This document shows, in pieces, positions 17,780-25,753 of a DNA stretch of 64,000 nucleotides. The notes below the pieces were generated by a model that saw only the letters and a program-made list of their open reading frames with translations, was not told the DNA's origin and searched no databases. The stretch is from Mycobacterium marinum (GTDB lineage: Bacteria > Actinomycetota > Actinomycetes > Mycobacteriales > Mycobacteriaceae). The translations under genes were made by a program, and so were the position numbers. Where the stretch lies: positions 3,224,001 to 3,288,000 of the forward strand of contig NZ_CP024190.1 of assembly GCF_003391395.1 (NCBI RefSeq). Direction: 5' to 3'. Each line of letters starts with the position of its first letter. Position 1 is the first letter of the stretch.

Positions 17780-17918
17780 ATCAATCGTTGCCTCGGTTGA
17801 TTCCTTCCCATGCAGGCACCGGCCACACGATCATACGACCACACACATCAATATGTGACTGTATGGTAACTTGGCGTGAGCCCCGACGCGGCTTCCCCGA
17901 GCAGAGAGATGTCAAGCG

Positions 17919-18857
17919 GTGACAGATCTGATTGTGCGAAAAATGCGCTTCGCGTTCGCTGACCACTACGTTCCGTTCCTGTGGAACGAAAAGAACCCGG
18001 CGTTTTCCAGCATGGCCAACGCGGTGTCGTTCCTAGCGATCGCGTTCGAGAAGATGGTCGTGAGCATGATCTCTGAGGCCAAGCCGATGATCACCGACCC
18101 CGCGATCGCTGAGGAAGCTGACGCGTTTGTGCGCCAAGAAGGCCAGCATTCGATGGCCCATCGCCAGCACGCCCGCGGACTTATCAAGAGTTATCCAGCC
18201 CTCAAGGAGACCCTCGACGAAGTGATCGCCGCCTTCGATGATCTGACGGCTAGCAAGCCCTTGAAGTACCGGTTGGCCTACACCGCCGACCTCGAGGCAA
18301 CGTTCACGCCGGCGTTCAAGCTGATGCTCGACCACGATGACACCTTGTTCGCCCCGGGAGACGATCGGGTGGCCTCATTGTTTTTATGGCACTTCGTCGA
18401 AGAGGTCGAGCATCGCAGCTCAGCGTTGATCATCTACGACGCGGTGGTCGACGACCCCTGGTACCGCATGCGGGTAGCACCGTCGATCTTCAAACATGTC
18501 TGGTCGGTGTTGCAGATCGCCTGCCACGGGTTCAACAAGCACGTCCCGGTCGAGGAACGCAAGGTGGACGCCCTGTCGATGTTTGGCATGCAGCGCCAGA
18601 AGAAGGCCCTGATGCAGAGGCTGCCCTTCTTCGATGTCGCTGATGACGGCCCGTTGGGCAACGCCTTCGGACACCTTCCGTGGCGCGAGCAGCTGATCGC
18701 CATGTTCGGGGTCGTGCGCAGCCAAATTCCAGGCCACAATCCCGCTCACGAGAACCTACCGGCCCTGGCCGATGAATGGTTCAAACGTTACGCGGCGGGC
18801 TACGACGTCACTCAGTGGTATACGGCACCCGTCCAGCAGCTCGCGAGGGATCGCTGA
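17919..18857 (+). CDS. Predicted metal-dependent hydrolase, PF10118 family
   Basis: This protein of 312 residues is from the metal-dependent hydrolase family (COG3687) with a ferritin-like helical fold. Candidate ligands are RQEGQHSMAHRQH (EGQHxxxH) around residues 73-84 and WHFVEEVEHRS near 155-165, the usual paired E..EH motifs. GTG 17919 is the start, with GAGAGA upstream. Its TGA overlaps the ATG of the next membrane protein by one base (TGATG), so the two are translationally coupled. CATAC...GTATG half-sites at 17832-17865 lie in its promoter region. The substrate is unknown. Confidence 0.85.
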   Translation: MTDLIVRKMRFAFADHYVPFLWNEKNPAFSSMANAVSFLAIAFEKMVVSMISEAKPMITDPAIAEEADAFVRQEGQHSMAHRQHARGLIKSYPALKETLDEVIAAFDDLTASKPLKYRLAYTADLEATFTPAFKLMLDHDDTLFAPGDDRVASLFLWHFVEEVEHRSSALIIYDAVVDDPWYRMRVAPSIFKHVWSVLQIACHGFNKHVPVEERKVDALSMFGMQRQKKALMQRLPFFDVADDGPLGNAFGHLPWREQLIAMFGVVRSQIPGHNPAHENLPALADEWFKRYAAGYDVTQWYTAPVQQLARDR

Positions 18858-19990
18858 TGTTTGATCTGTGCGCCCCGACATTCGCCGGACTTGCTGCGCG
18901 GCTAGGCTTTTCGTGCGATGACGCGGGCGGGCTCATCGAATTGCGCAACCCATTCAGCCTGGCGAACTGGACGCTGCCCGTCCTGGAAGTCACCATGATC
19001 GCCGGGGCGGTGCTGACGTTGGTGTACGCGATCGTGCGGCTCCGTCGCCACAACGATCCGACCAACCTCGTGCTGTGGTTGGGCGCGATCTCCTACCTGG
19101 TCATCATCGAGCCGCCGTTGTACTTTCCCGCAGCCTTCGGCATCAGTAGCCACGTCGACACGATGTTTGCCCACAACGTGTTCACCGTCGATTTCTTGTG
19201 GGGCCGGCTACCGCTGTACATCGTCGCTGTCTATCCGACGATGGCGACAGTGGCTTATGAAATTGTCCGAATGCTGGGGGTTTTCCGGCGGTACGGGGCC
19301 CTGGTCGGCGCCGTCTGCGTGGGATTTGTGCACCACGCGTTCTACGAGATCTTCGACCAGCTCGGGCCACAACTGCGCTGGTGGGAATGGACGCTGGACA
19401 ACCCGATGAACCGGCCATTCTTCGATTCGGTGCCACTGCCCAGCGTCGTGGTATTCGCTGCGTTGTGGCCGATGTCCCTGGCACTGTTCGTCCAACTTTT
19501 CGTTGGCCGCCACGTCGATGAGGGCAAGACCTTCTCAGCGGTGCAGCTGCTGTGGCGCACGATCGCTGTTGGCGTCCTGGCCTCGATCGGCACCGCAGTG
19601 CTGCCGCTGCCCGCCACGATCGCGGGAGCCCTGTCTCATAGTACGACCGTTGTGGGTTTCATCTACGGAGCCGAACTTGCCCTAGCCACCGTCATCGCCC
19701 TCGTGGTGATGAGCAACCAATGGCGCGGCCTACGCCGCGGCGACGTGCCCGGCGTCCTGCAATACGCCAACCCGCTCATCCTCGGCTACGCTGCGGCCTA
19801 CCTGGCCGTCATGACGATCCTCTGGGCGACATCTCTGCCGGCCTACTTCGCGGCCGTCGACGGCGTAACTCCCAACGGTGATCCCATCGGCAGCCTCTGG
19901 TACACGATCGCCTGTCTTGTCATCGCCACTCTTAGCGTCACGGCCGCCAAGACCGTTGCCGTGCCACGCCAAACAAGTGTCCTCGTGTGA
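18857..19990 (+). CDS. Polytopic membrane protein, unknown function
   Basis: This protein of 377 residues has about nine hydrophobic helices, starting with NWTLPVLEVTMIAGAVLTLVY. Conserved-looking polar segments inside the membrane part include GFVHHAFYEIFDQLGPQLRW, with two His and two acidic residues that could form a metal or active site. I do not recognise the family. ATG 18857 overlaps the stop of the hydrolase gene by one base. This suggests a membrane-anchored oxidoreductase or hydrolase pair. Confidence 0.82.
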   Translation: MFDLCAPTFAGLAARLGFSCDDAGGLIELRNPFSLANWTLPVLEVTMIAGAVLTLVYAIVRLRRHNDPTNLVLWLGAISYLVIIEPPLYFPAAFGISSHVDTMFAHNVFTVDFLWGRLPLYIVAVYPTMATVAYEIVRMLGVFRRYGALVGAVCVGFVHHAFYEIFDQLGPQLRWWEWTLDNPMNRPFFDSVPLPSVVVFAALWPMSLALFVQLFVGRHVDEGKTFSAVQLLWRTIAVGVLASIGTAVLPLPATIAGALSHSTTVVGFIYGAELALATVIALVVMSNQWRGLRRGDVPGVLQYANPLILGYAAAYLAVMTILWATSLPAYFAAVDGVTPNGDPIGSLWYTIACLVIATLSVTAAKTVAVPRQTSVLV

Positions 19991-20377
19991 TGGCGATGCG
20001 GGAGCTAGCACTATCCGGGACTCTCACATAGGCGAGCATCGATGCCTTGTCCCACGAGTGGCCCATTTGGCGGTGCGCGTGATGTTCCCGCGATGGCTGC
20101 CACGGGCTTGACGGATGCGTCGCGTTCTCGGCGGTCCGGAAACCGCACCGAGAGCATCTGCTCAATCTAGAGGTCAGCTGGTGTCGAGGTTGGGCACGAA
20201 ATGGACTGGAAGCAATCGTCTGCGGGTAATGTCCGAAGTGCCCTAACGTCGCCGAATTCTGGCTTGCAGCACTCATGTCCACCACATCTGTGACGATGGC
20301 TCAGAAGCACGGTGCCTACTCCAGCGACGAGCGGGAGGGGGCTGCCGGCTGTTACGTTGCGAGGGGTCGGTAGTTGT
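19991..20377. other. Intergenic region with a PPE-tail-like remnant
   Basis: No gene is supported in these 387 bases. The last 50 bases (about 20328-20377), read on the minus strand, begin ACAACTACCGACCCC (DNYRPLAT then stop). They align over roughly 48 bp, at about 80% identity by eye, with the sequence just downstream of the PPE gene (14600-14646). This looks like a leftover of a PPE 3' region next to block B copy 2. Confidence 0.5.
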
Positions 20378-20977
20378 CTAGGACAGCGGCGCCAAACCGG
20401 ACCGCACCAGATCCAGGCTCGCGGCCACCAGTTCGCCGAGGTCTACGACACACCCGTTGCGGCCCCAATTTTCCACCGCCACCACAAGAGCCGCTGCAAT
20501 CGTCGCGCCGGCGACCTCCGCAACCAGGTCGACATTGGCCACATCCGCATACCGGTCTCTGACGAACGCGGCCAGCACCTGCGCGAACGACGACTGCACC
20601 ACCCGCAGATGGTTAGCGATCCGATCCGCGCTGATCAACTCGCTTCGAGCGGTTGCGGCCTGGCGCACCACTTCCAGATCATGAGGAAAGGCGGCGACAC
20701 TGGCCAAGACCGCATCAAAGAGCGGCTCGGACACCGGGCGTTGGGCAAGCGCCTGCGCGAGCCACTCCAGCTGGTTCTCATAGTCCTGGAACAGCACCGC
20801 TTCTTTGGTCGGGAAATGCCGGAAGAACGTCCGTTCGGTAACACCGGCCTCTCGTGCCAGCTCGGTCACCGTCACCTGAGCAAATCCCTTACGCGCAAAG
20901 CTCTTTAATGCAGCCCGCCGCAGCGCTTCGTGGGTGGATCGTCGACGCAGTTCGTGACGGTTGGTGGGCACGGCCAT
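20378..20977 (-). CDS. TetR family repressor, copy 2
   Basis: This protein of 199 residues is identical to the copy at 16234-16833, with the helix-turn-helix at residues 34-61. Here it faces an intact oxidoreductase gene across the palindromic operator, so it is likely the functional local repressor. It would control its own gene and the oxidoreductase. Confidence 0.93.
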   Translation of the reverse strand: MAVPTNRHELRRRSTHEALRRAALKSFARKGFAQVTVTELAREAGVTERTFFRHFPTKEAVLFQDYENQLEWLAQALAQRPVSEPLFDAVLASVAAFPHDLEVVRQAATARSELISADRIANHLRVVQSSFAQVLAAFVRDRYADVANVDLVAEVAGATIAAALVVAVENWGRNGCVVDLGELVAASLDLVRSGLAPLS

Positions 20978-21032
20978 CTCGCACCGATGCTATCTCAGCG
21001 GCGCCAAGGATGTCAGGGCCGACATCTTCAAA

Positions 21033-21052
21033 TTATGTCAGTACTGACATAA
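21033..21052. promoter_or_regulatory. TetR operator palindrome, copy 2
   Basis: This is the same perfect 20-bp inverted repeat as at 16889, placed between tetR and the intact oxidoreductase. A duplicated operator could titrate or be cross-regulated by either repressor copy. Confidence 0.8.
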
Positions 21053-21091
21053 CCTGGGACGTGCGCATTGCCTACTCGGGAGGAAATAGCC

Positions 21092-22672
21092 GTGACGGAC
21101 TATGACGCGATCGTGGTGGGAGCTGGGCACAACGGGTTGACCGCCGCCGCGGTTCTGCAACGCGCGGGACTTCGCACCCTATGCATGGAAGCCAACACAT
21201 ACGCCGGAGGAATGGCCGCAACGGTTGAACTGATCGACGGCTTCCACTTCGAGATCGCAGGATCGGTGCAATTTCCGACGGCCAGCCAAATCAGCAAAGA
21301 GCTTGGGCTGGACACCTTGCCCACCGTGGCACCCGAGGTGATGTCGACCAACATCGGCGAATCCGGCGAAGAGGCGATGATCTTCTATCGAGATCCGCTG
21401 CAACTGATCTCACACCTAGGCGAAAAGCACGGCTCGGCGGCTGTCACCGGCATGGCCGAGCTGATCGGCTGGAGTCAGGGGCCGGCCCGGGCACTCGGCC
21501 GCTTCGAGGTGCGCACGCCGCCCCGGACCCTCGACGAGATGTATGCCTGCGCCACCAACCAGGCCGAGCGCAGGGCTATTCATGAAATGCTATTCGGCTC
21601 CGCGATGGACGTGATCGACCGATTCCTGCCGGACAAGGAAAAACATGCGGTGATGCGCGGAATGTTGGCGTTTCTGGCCGTCAATTCCACCTACCGTGGA
21701 CCATTTACTCCTGGCAGCGCCGCCTGCCTGGCGTTTGCCCTTGCGGTGCCCGACGACAGCACCGCGATGATGACCAAGCTCAGAGGCGGCATCGGTGCCC
21801 TGACCGATCACCTGCGGGAGCTTTTCGCATCGGCCGGCGGCGACATCCGATTCCGCTCGAAAGTAGTGGAGATCGTCGTTGACCGCGGGGCGGTGTCTGG
21901 TGTGCGACTGCCCGACGGCTCGGTGATCAGCACGCCGGTCGTGGTGTCCAACCTGGCGCCGGACGTGACCCTAGCCAAGCTCGTCGGGCCGGAACACGTC
22001 GGGGCAGATCTGCTGGCACGGTTGGCCGGGCGCGACCATCGGGCCTCCTTCGTACAGATCCACTTCGCCCTCGACGCGCTACCCGAATTCGCACCACCGT
22101 ATGAGCTGTTGAACGAGCCGGGAATGCAGCAGTCGGTCGGCATCTTCGGAACGCCCGAGGAACAGCAACAGCAATGGGAAACCTGCAGGCGAGGCATCGT
22201 GCCGGAGAATCCCTCGATGGGGATGCAGATTCCCTCGGTCCACGACAGCGGCCTCGCACCGCCGGGCAAGCACGCCGCCAGCGCTTATGCGTACGCGTTT
22301 CCGGTGGAGGTCGACCGCGACCAACATGGTCATCTGAAACGGCTTATGGCCCAACGCGTGATCGACAAGATCACCCGATTCGCCCCCAACTTCAAAGACA
22401 TTGTGATCCGCTACATCACGTTCGCGCCGTATCACATGCAAACAATGTTCGGGGCCCCCTCGGGTGACTTCTGCCACGGGTTGTTGCATCCGGATCTGAT
22501 GGGGCCCAACCGCCCCGGCCCCAAGGGATTTCTCGACTTTCCGATTCCCATCGACGGCCTCTACCTCGGCGGCGCTGGATGCCATGGCGGCCCGGGCATC
22601 ACCTTCATACCGGGCTACAACGCTGCCTATCAGGTGCTCGAGGATGTGGCCACACGGCAAACATCGGGATAG
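21092..22672 (+). CDS. FAD-dependent oxidoreductase, phytoene-desaturase/PYROXD2-like
   Basis: This protein of 526 residues belongs to the phytoene dehydrogenase-like family (COG1233). The N-terminal dinucleotide-binding motif is AIVVGAGHNGLTAAAVLQRAG with YAGGMAATVE. The C-terminal FAD-contact region is PIDGLYLGGAGCHGGPGITFIPGYNAA, as in carotenoid and retinol isomerase-type enzymes. GTG 21092 is chosen because GGGAGGAAA lies 7 bases upstream. It is divergent from tetR and probably induced by the repressor's ligand. No carotenoid genes are nearby, so the substrate is open. Confidence 0.92.
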   Translation: MTDYDAIVVGAGHNGLTAAAVLQRAGLRTLCMEANTYAGGMAATVELIDGFHFEIAGSVQFPTASQISKELGLDTLPTVAPEVMSTNIGESGEEAMIFYRDPLQLISHLGEKHGSAAVTGMAELIGWSQGPARALGRFEVRTPPRTLDEMYACATNQAERRAIHEMLFGSAMDVIDRFLPDKEKHAVMRGMLAFLAVNSTYRGPFTPGSAACLAFALAVPDDSTAMMTKLRGGIGALTDHLRELFASAGGDIRFRSKVVEIVVDRGAVSGVRLPDGSVISTPVVVSNLAPDVTLAKLVGPEHVGADLLARLAGRDHRASFVQIHFALDALPEFAPPYELLNEPGMQQSVGIFGTPEEQQQQWETCRRGIVPENPSMGMQIPSVHDSGLAPPGKHAASAYAYAFPVEVDRDQHGHLKRLMAQRVIDKITRFAPNFKDIVIRYITFAPYHMQTMFGAPSGDFCHGLLHPDLMGPNRPGPKGFLDFPIPIDGLYLGGAGCHGGPGITFIPGYNAAYQVLEDVATRQTSG

Positions 22673-22722
22673 CGCAACAGCATTGGCGACTGGCTATACG
22701 TGTACCGATGCACGCCTAACAC

Positions 22723-23727
22723 TCATGGCACCAGCACAACCTTGCCGATGTTCTCCCGGGCCGCCAGAATGCGGTGCGCTTCGGGCGCTTCGCCGAACGG
22801 TATCGCCGCGTGAACGATCGGCGCAGCGGTACCTTGACCGAGCGCCTCACTCAGGGGCGCGATCCAGGGCTCGAGCGTGCCACGGTCGTCCCACAATCGC
22901 AGCATGTTGAGACCGATCACGGTTTTGGACTCCTCGAGCTGCTTCATCAGGTTGAAGCCGCGCAGCATCGATAGCGCATGTGGGGCCACCCGGCGCAGCG
23001 AGCGCTTCTCGCCCTCCTGCATGTTGGAAACCCCGTAGCCGACCAGCCTGCCTCCCGGACGCAGCAGCTCATACGATCGGCGCAGGGAGGTGCCCCCGAG
23101 CGCGTCGAGCACGAGGTCATAGGAGTCCAGGCCCTTCCACCAGCCGTCCCGGCGGTAGTCGATGGCCCGATCGACTCCCAATTCTGCAAGCCGCTGATGC
23201 TTCCCAGGAGATGCGGTTCCGTGCACCTGAGCACCCGCCGCCTTGGCGAATTGAACAGCCGCGATGCCAACACCACCGGCCGCGGCGTGCACCAGCACAC
23301 GCTCTCCGGCCCGCAACGACCCGTACCCGTGCAGAGCCGCCCACGCGGTGGCGTAGTTCACCGGGACCGCGGCCCCCTGTTCAAAGCTCAATCCTTCGGG
23401 GAGCACCACCGCGTCGGTCGCCGTGACGTTCACTATCTCGGAATAGCCGCCGAACCGTGTCCCAGCCAAAACTCTTTCGCCGATCCGGCTTTCGTCGACG
23501 CCGGCGCCCACGGCCTCGACGGTCCCGGCGACTTCGTAGCCAACCACCGCCGGAAGCTTCGGTGCATCCGGGTAGAGACCCACGCGGGCGAGGTGGTCAG
23601 CGAAGTTCACCCCCGCCGCGCGAACCGAGATCCGCAGCTGACCCGGGCCGGGCGGCGGCGGGTCGGGCCGCTGCTGCACCTGCAGGACAGACGGGTCACC
23701 ATGTTTCGTGATTACGACAGCACGCAT
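22723..23727 (-). CDS. fadB5: Zinc-free quinone oxidoreductase-like MDR (FadB5-like)
   Basis: This medium-chain reductase of 334 residues has the same length as M. tuberculosis FadB5 (Rv1912c). It shows the GroES-like AAGVNFADHLARVGLYP, the NADPH motif VLVHAAAGGVGIAAVQFAKAAGA and LVLDALGGTSLRRSY. The zinc-binding cysteines of alcohol dehydrogenases are absent, as in quinone reductases and VAT-1-like proteins. The start is ATG 23727. The gene marks the return to M. tuberculosis-like order after the variable region. Confidence 0.9.
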   Translation of the reverse strand: MRAVVITKHGDPSVLQVQQRPDPPPPGPGQLRISVRAAGVNFADHLARVGLYPDAPKLPAVVGYEVAGTVEAVGAGVDESRIGERVLAGTRFGGYSEIVNVTATDAVVLPEGLSFEQGAAVPVNYATAWAALHGYGSLRAGERVLVHAAAGGVGIAAVQFAKAAGAQVHGTASPGKHQRLAELGVDRAIDYRRDGWWKGLDSYDLVLDALGGTSLRRSYELLRPGGRLVGYGVSNMQEGEKRSLRRVAPHALSMLRGFNLMKQLEESKTVIGLNMLRLWDDRGTLEPWIAPLSEALGQGTAAPIVHAAIPFGEAPEAHRILAARENIGKVVLVP

Positions 23728-23769
23728 TGCTCCTCCATATCAGGACTCATCGAACCGCAGCTTGCGGAA

Positions 23770-24198
23770 TTACTCGCCGACGGCTGCTTTCTCGGCCCCA
23801 TCGGCAGTCGCCGTGACGGCCGCCGCCAGGCGGGGGAGAACCACATCGCGCCAGCCGGGCCCCATCCGCAGGAACGCATCGGCCATGCGCTTATCGTTGC
23901 GATCAAAGCCACTGTGCTCCAAGAACACCCGGGTGCCCGCGCCTTCGGGCTCCAAGGTCCAGGCGAGCGTCCAGGCGGCGGTGAAGGTGTAGACGAAGCG
24001 GTGCGGCGGGTCCACCTCGAGCACTTTGCAGGGTTGCTTTCCAAAACCCGGCATGTCGAGTTCGAACTGGTGCCCGACCACCGCGGCCACCTCACCCTCG
24101 GCCCACCAGCGCCGCAGCAGATCGGGTTCGGTTAGCAGCCGCCACACTTTCTCCGGGGGCGCAGCCACGAACTGGTCCACGCAAATCGTCGGGCTCAC
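23770..24198 (-). CDS. SRPBCC (AHSA1-like) protein
   Basis: This START-like ligand-binding protein of 142 residues has the typical opening VDQFVAAPPEKVWRLLTEPDLLRRWW and the strand pattern RFVYTFTAAWTLAWTLEPEGAGTRVFLEHSGF. Its GTG start overlaps the ArsR stop by 4 bp (GTGA). The ArsR-SRPBCC pair is a common two-gene unit in actinobacteria. The ligand is unknown. Confidence 0.9.
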   Translation of the reverse strand: MSPTICVDQFVAAPPEKVWRLLTEPDLLRRWWAEGEVAAVVGHQFELDMPGFGKQPCKVLEVDPPHRFVYTFTAAWTLAWTLEPEGAGTRVFLEHSGFDRNDKRMADAFLRMGPGWRDVVLPRLAAAVTATADGAEKAAVGE

Positions 24199-24521
24199 TG
24201 CTGCTCCTCGGCCGTTTCGGAAAGTGCGGACAACTTATCTCGCCAGAGCTTCTCGAATGGATGCAGCCACTCACCCAGCTCGGCCAGCGGTTCGGCGGTC
24301 AGCCGGTAGATGCGCCGGCGCCCCTGCGCCTCGTCACTGACCAGCCCGGCTTCGCGCAGCACCTTGAGGTGTTCTGCGATGGCAGGGCGACTCAGCTCGA
24401 ACCGATCGCTGAGTTCCCCTGCCGATAGCGGCTGCCCGGTCAGAATCTCAAGTAGCTTGCGCCGCACCGGACTAGCCAGCGCGACGAAGATCCGGTCGCA
24501 AATGCGTTCCGGGGTGCACAC
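24195..24521 (-). CDS. ArsR family transcriptional regulator
   Basis: This winged-helix regulator of 108 residues is counted from GTG 24521 (VCTPERICDRIFVALASPVRRKLLEIL). The recognition region is LSAGELSDRFELSRPAIAEHLKVLREAGLV and the wing is GRRRIYRLTAEPL. No metal-binding ELCVCDL box is present, so it is not an arsenic sensor. A perfect 20-bp palindrome starts 12 bp upstream of the start codon, consistent with autoregulation. It is coupled to the SRPBCC gene. Confidence 0.9.
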   Translation of the reverse strand: MCTPERICDRIFVALASPVRRKLLEILTGQPLSAGELSDRFELSRPAIAEHLKVLREAGLVSDEAQGRRRIYRLTAEPLAELGEWLHPFEKLWRDKLSALSETAEEQQ

Positions 24522-24532
24522 CCGACGAATAT

Positions 24533-24552
24533 ATGTCGGAAATTTCCGACAT
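24533..24552. promoter_or_regulatory. ArsR operator palindrome
   Basis: ATGTCGGAAATTTCCGACAT is a perfect 20-bp inverted repeat just before the ArsR start. A further half-site, TTCCGACAT, lies at 24562-24570. The position implies self-repression of the arsR-SRPBCC unit. Confidence 0.82.
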
Positions 24553-24579
24553 GTCAACTTTTTCCGACATAACGCTCGG

Positions 24580-25707
24580 CTAGTTCGCGTAGGGGTCCGC
24601 CTTATCCGCCACGATGACCTCGTCACCCGCCGCGGCGTCGGCCGGCAGCAACGGAGCAATGGCGTACCTGACTCGTAGTTCGTCGAGTTCGGCATCCACG
24701 ACCGACCAGAAGTCCCAATTCGGCGCCAGCACATCAGTGGTCATCGAATCCCCGCGCTGCCAGCTGACCAAGAACTTGACCGGGTCCAGCGCTCCTAGGC
24801 GCGCGCCGATGCCGTTGACCTCGTGGCTCACCTGCCACTCGAAGATCACCGGCAAGATATGGGCGCGCAGCGCATCGCGGCGGTGCATTGCACCGGTGAA
24901 GGTACTCACCAGCAGTTCACCCTGAATCGAGGTGCTGTAACCGGACAGCACATGTAGACCGTCATGAAGAACAGCAAACAATCCCGTGAACGCTTCCGTT
25001 TCACCGGGAAATCCGAAACCGTGCCGCCGGAAGTGAGCCCAAAACTGATGCCCGAAAGTTCCTTCAGGCAATCCTTCCAAGGCCAGGAACCGAGCGGCCA
25101 GTCTCTTGTCCTCGTCGGTCTGCGCCCGGTAGGGCATCATCTCGGTGAGCGTGTCGTCTGGGCTTGCCCAGCCGGGGAAGGTCGACCTGTTGCGTCGTGT
25201 CATGTCCGCCATCGCCCAGGCGAGATGCCCACGAGCCACCTGGAGCACGTCTCGCACCCAGCCCGCCCGAACATGCATCGCGTGGGCGTACTCGACCACC
25301 TTGCGCAGCCGCCCAGGATCGATCCGGCCATCGGAGAGCGAGGCGCAGGCGATCAGCGCCGCGGCGTGTTCGGCCAGATCACGATCCGGTCCCACCGCGC
25401 GAGCCAGTTCCTGCGGCTCGATGCGTCCCAATCCACTCGGCTCTATCTCCACGGCGGGCCGAAACAACAACCGGCCCGCGGCGACGACGACTCCCTCGCC
25501 GCGGCCGGAGCGGGGATCGGCGGGATCGATGGTCTGCTGGGTGACACAATGCGCGGCCGCCAGGATCGCCCGGGCCTGCTCGGCACTCGCGTCCTCGAAC
25601 ACTTTTCCGTCATAACACAGCCGTACTCCGCCGCGCACCGCCCGCAGTAAGTTGGCGCCCGGCGCTGCAATTGTCGACTCCCAACCAGACCGACGGGCAA
25701 GACGCAT
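24580..25707 (-). CDS. COQ4-like protein with N-terminal helical domain
   Basis: This protein of 375 residues carries the COQ4 metal motif HDxxH-x11-E as H248, D249, H252 and E264. It is preceded by LPEGTFGHQFWAHFRRHGF, the family's other conserved stretch. COQ4 proteins act in ubiquinone biosynthesis, but mycobacteria make menaquinone, so the role here must differ. The first 190 residues form an Ala-rich helical region (LIACASLSDGRIDPGRLRKVVEYA) that looks TerB-like. The ATG start 25707 diverges from the metallo-hydrolase gene with a 46 bp gap. Confidence 0.8.
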   Translation of the reverse strand: MRLARRSGWESTIAAPGANLLRAVRGGVRLCYDGKVFEDASAEQARAILAAAHCVTQQTIDPADPRSGRGEGVVVAAGRLLFRPAVEIEPSGLGRIEPQELARAVGPDRDLAEHAAALIACASLSDGRIDPGRLRKVVEYAHAMHVRAGWVRDVLQVARGHLAWAMADMTRRNRSTFPGWASPDDTLTEMMPYRAQTDEDKRLAARFLALEGLPEGTFGHQFWAHFRRHGFGFPGETEAFTGLFAVLHDGLHVLSGYSTSIQGELLVSTFTGAMHRRDALRAHILPVIFEWQVSHEVNGIGARLGALDPVKFLVSWQRGDSMTTDVLAPNWDFWSVVDAELDELRVRYAIAPLLPADAAAGDEVIVADKADPYAN

Positions 25708-25753
25708 GCCGCAATTGGCCCGCGCACGCCCGCGACGGCCTACGTTGCTAGCT

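Larger units (their letters stand above)
20378..21388. repeat. Duplicated block B, copy 2
   Basis: This is the copy of 16234-17244 that continues into the full-length oxidoreductase gene, so it is probably the ancestral context of the block's right end. Confidence 0.95.
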
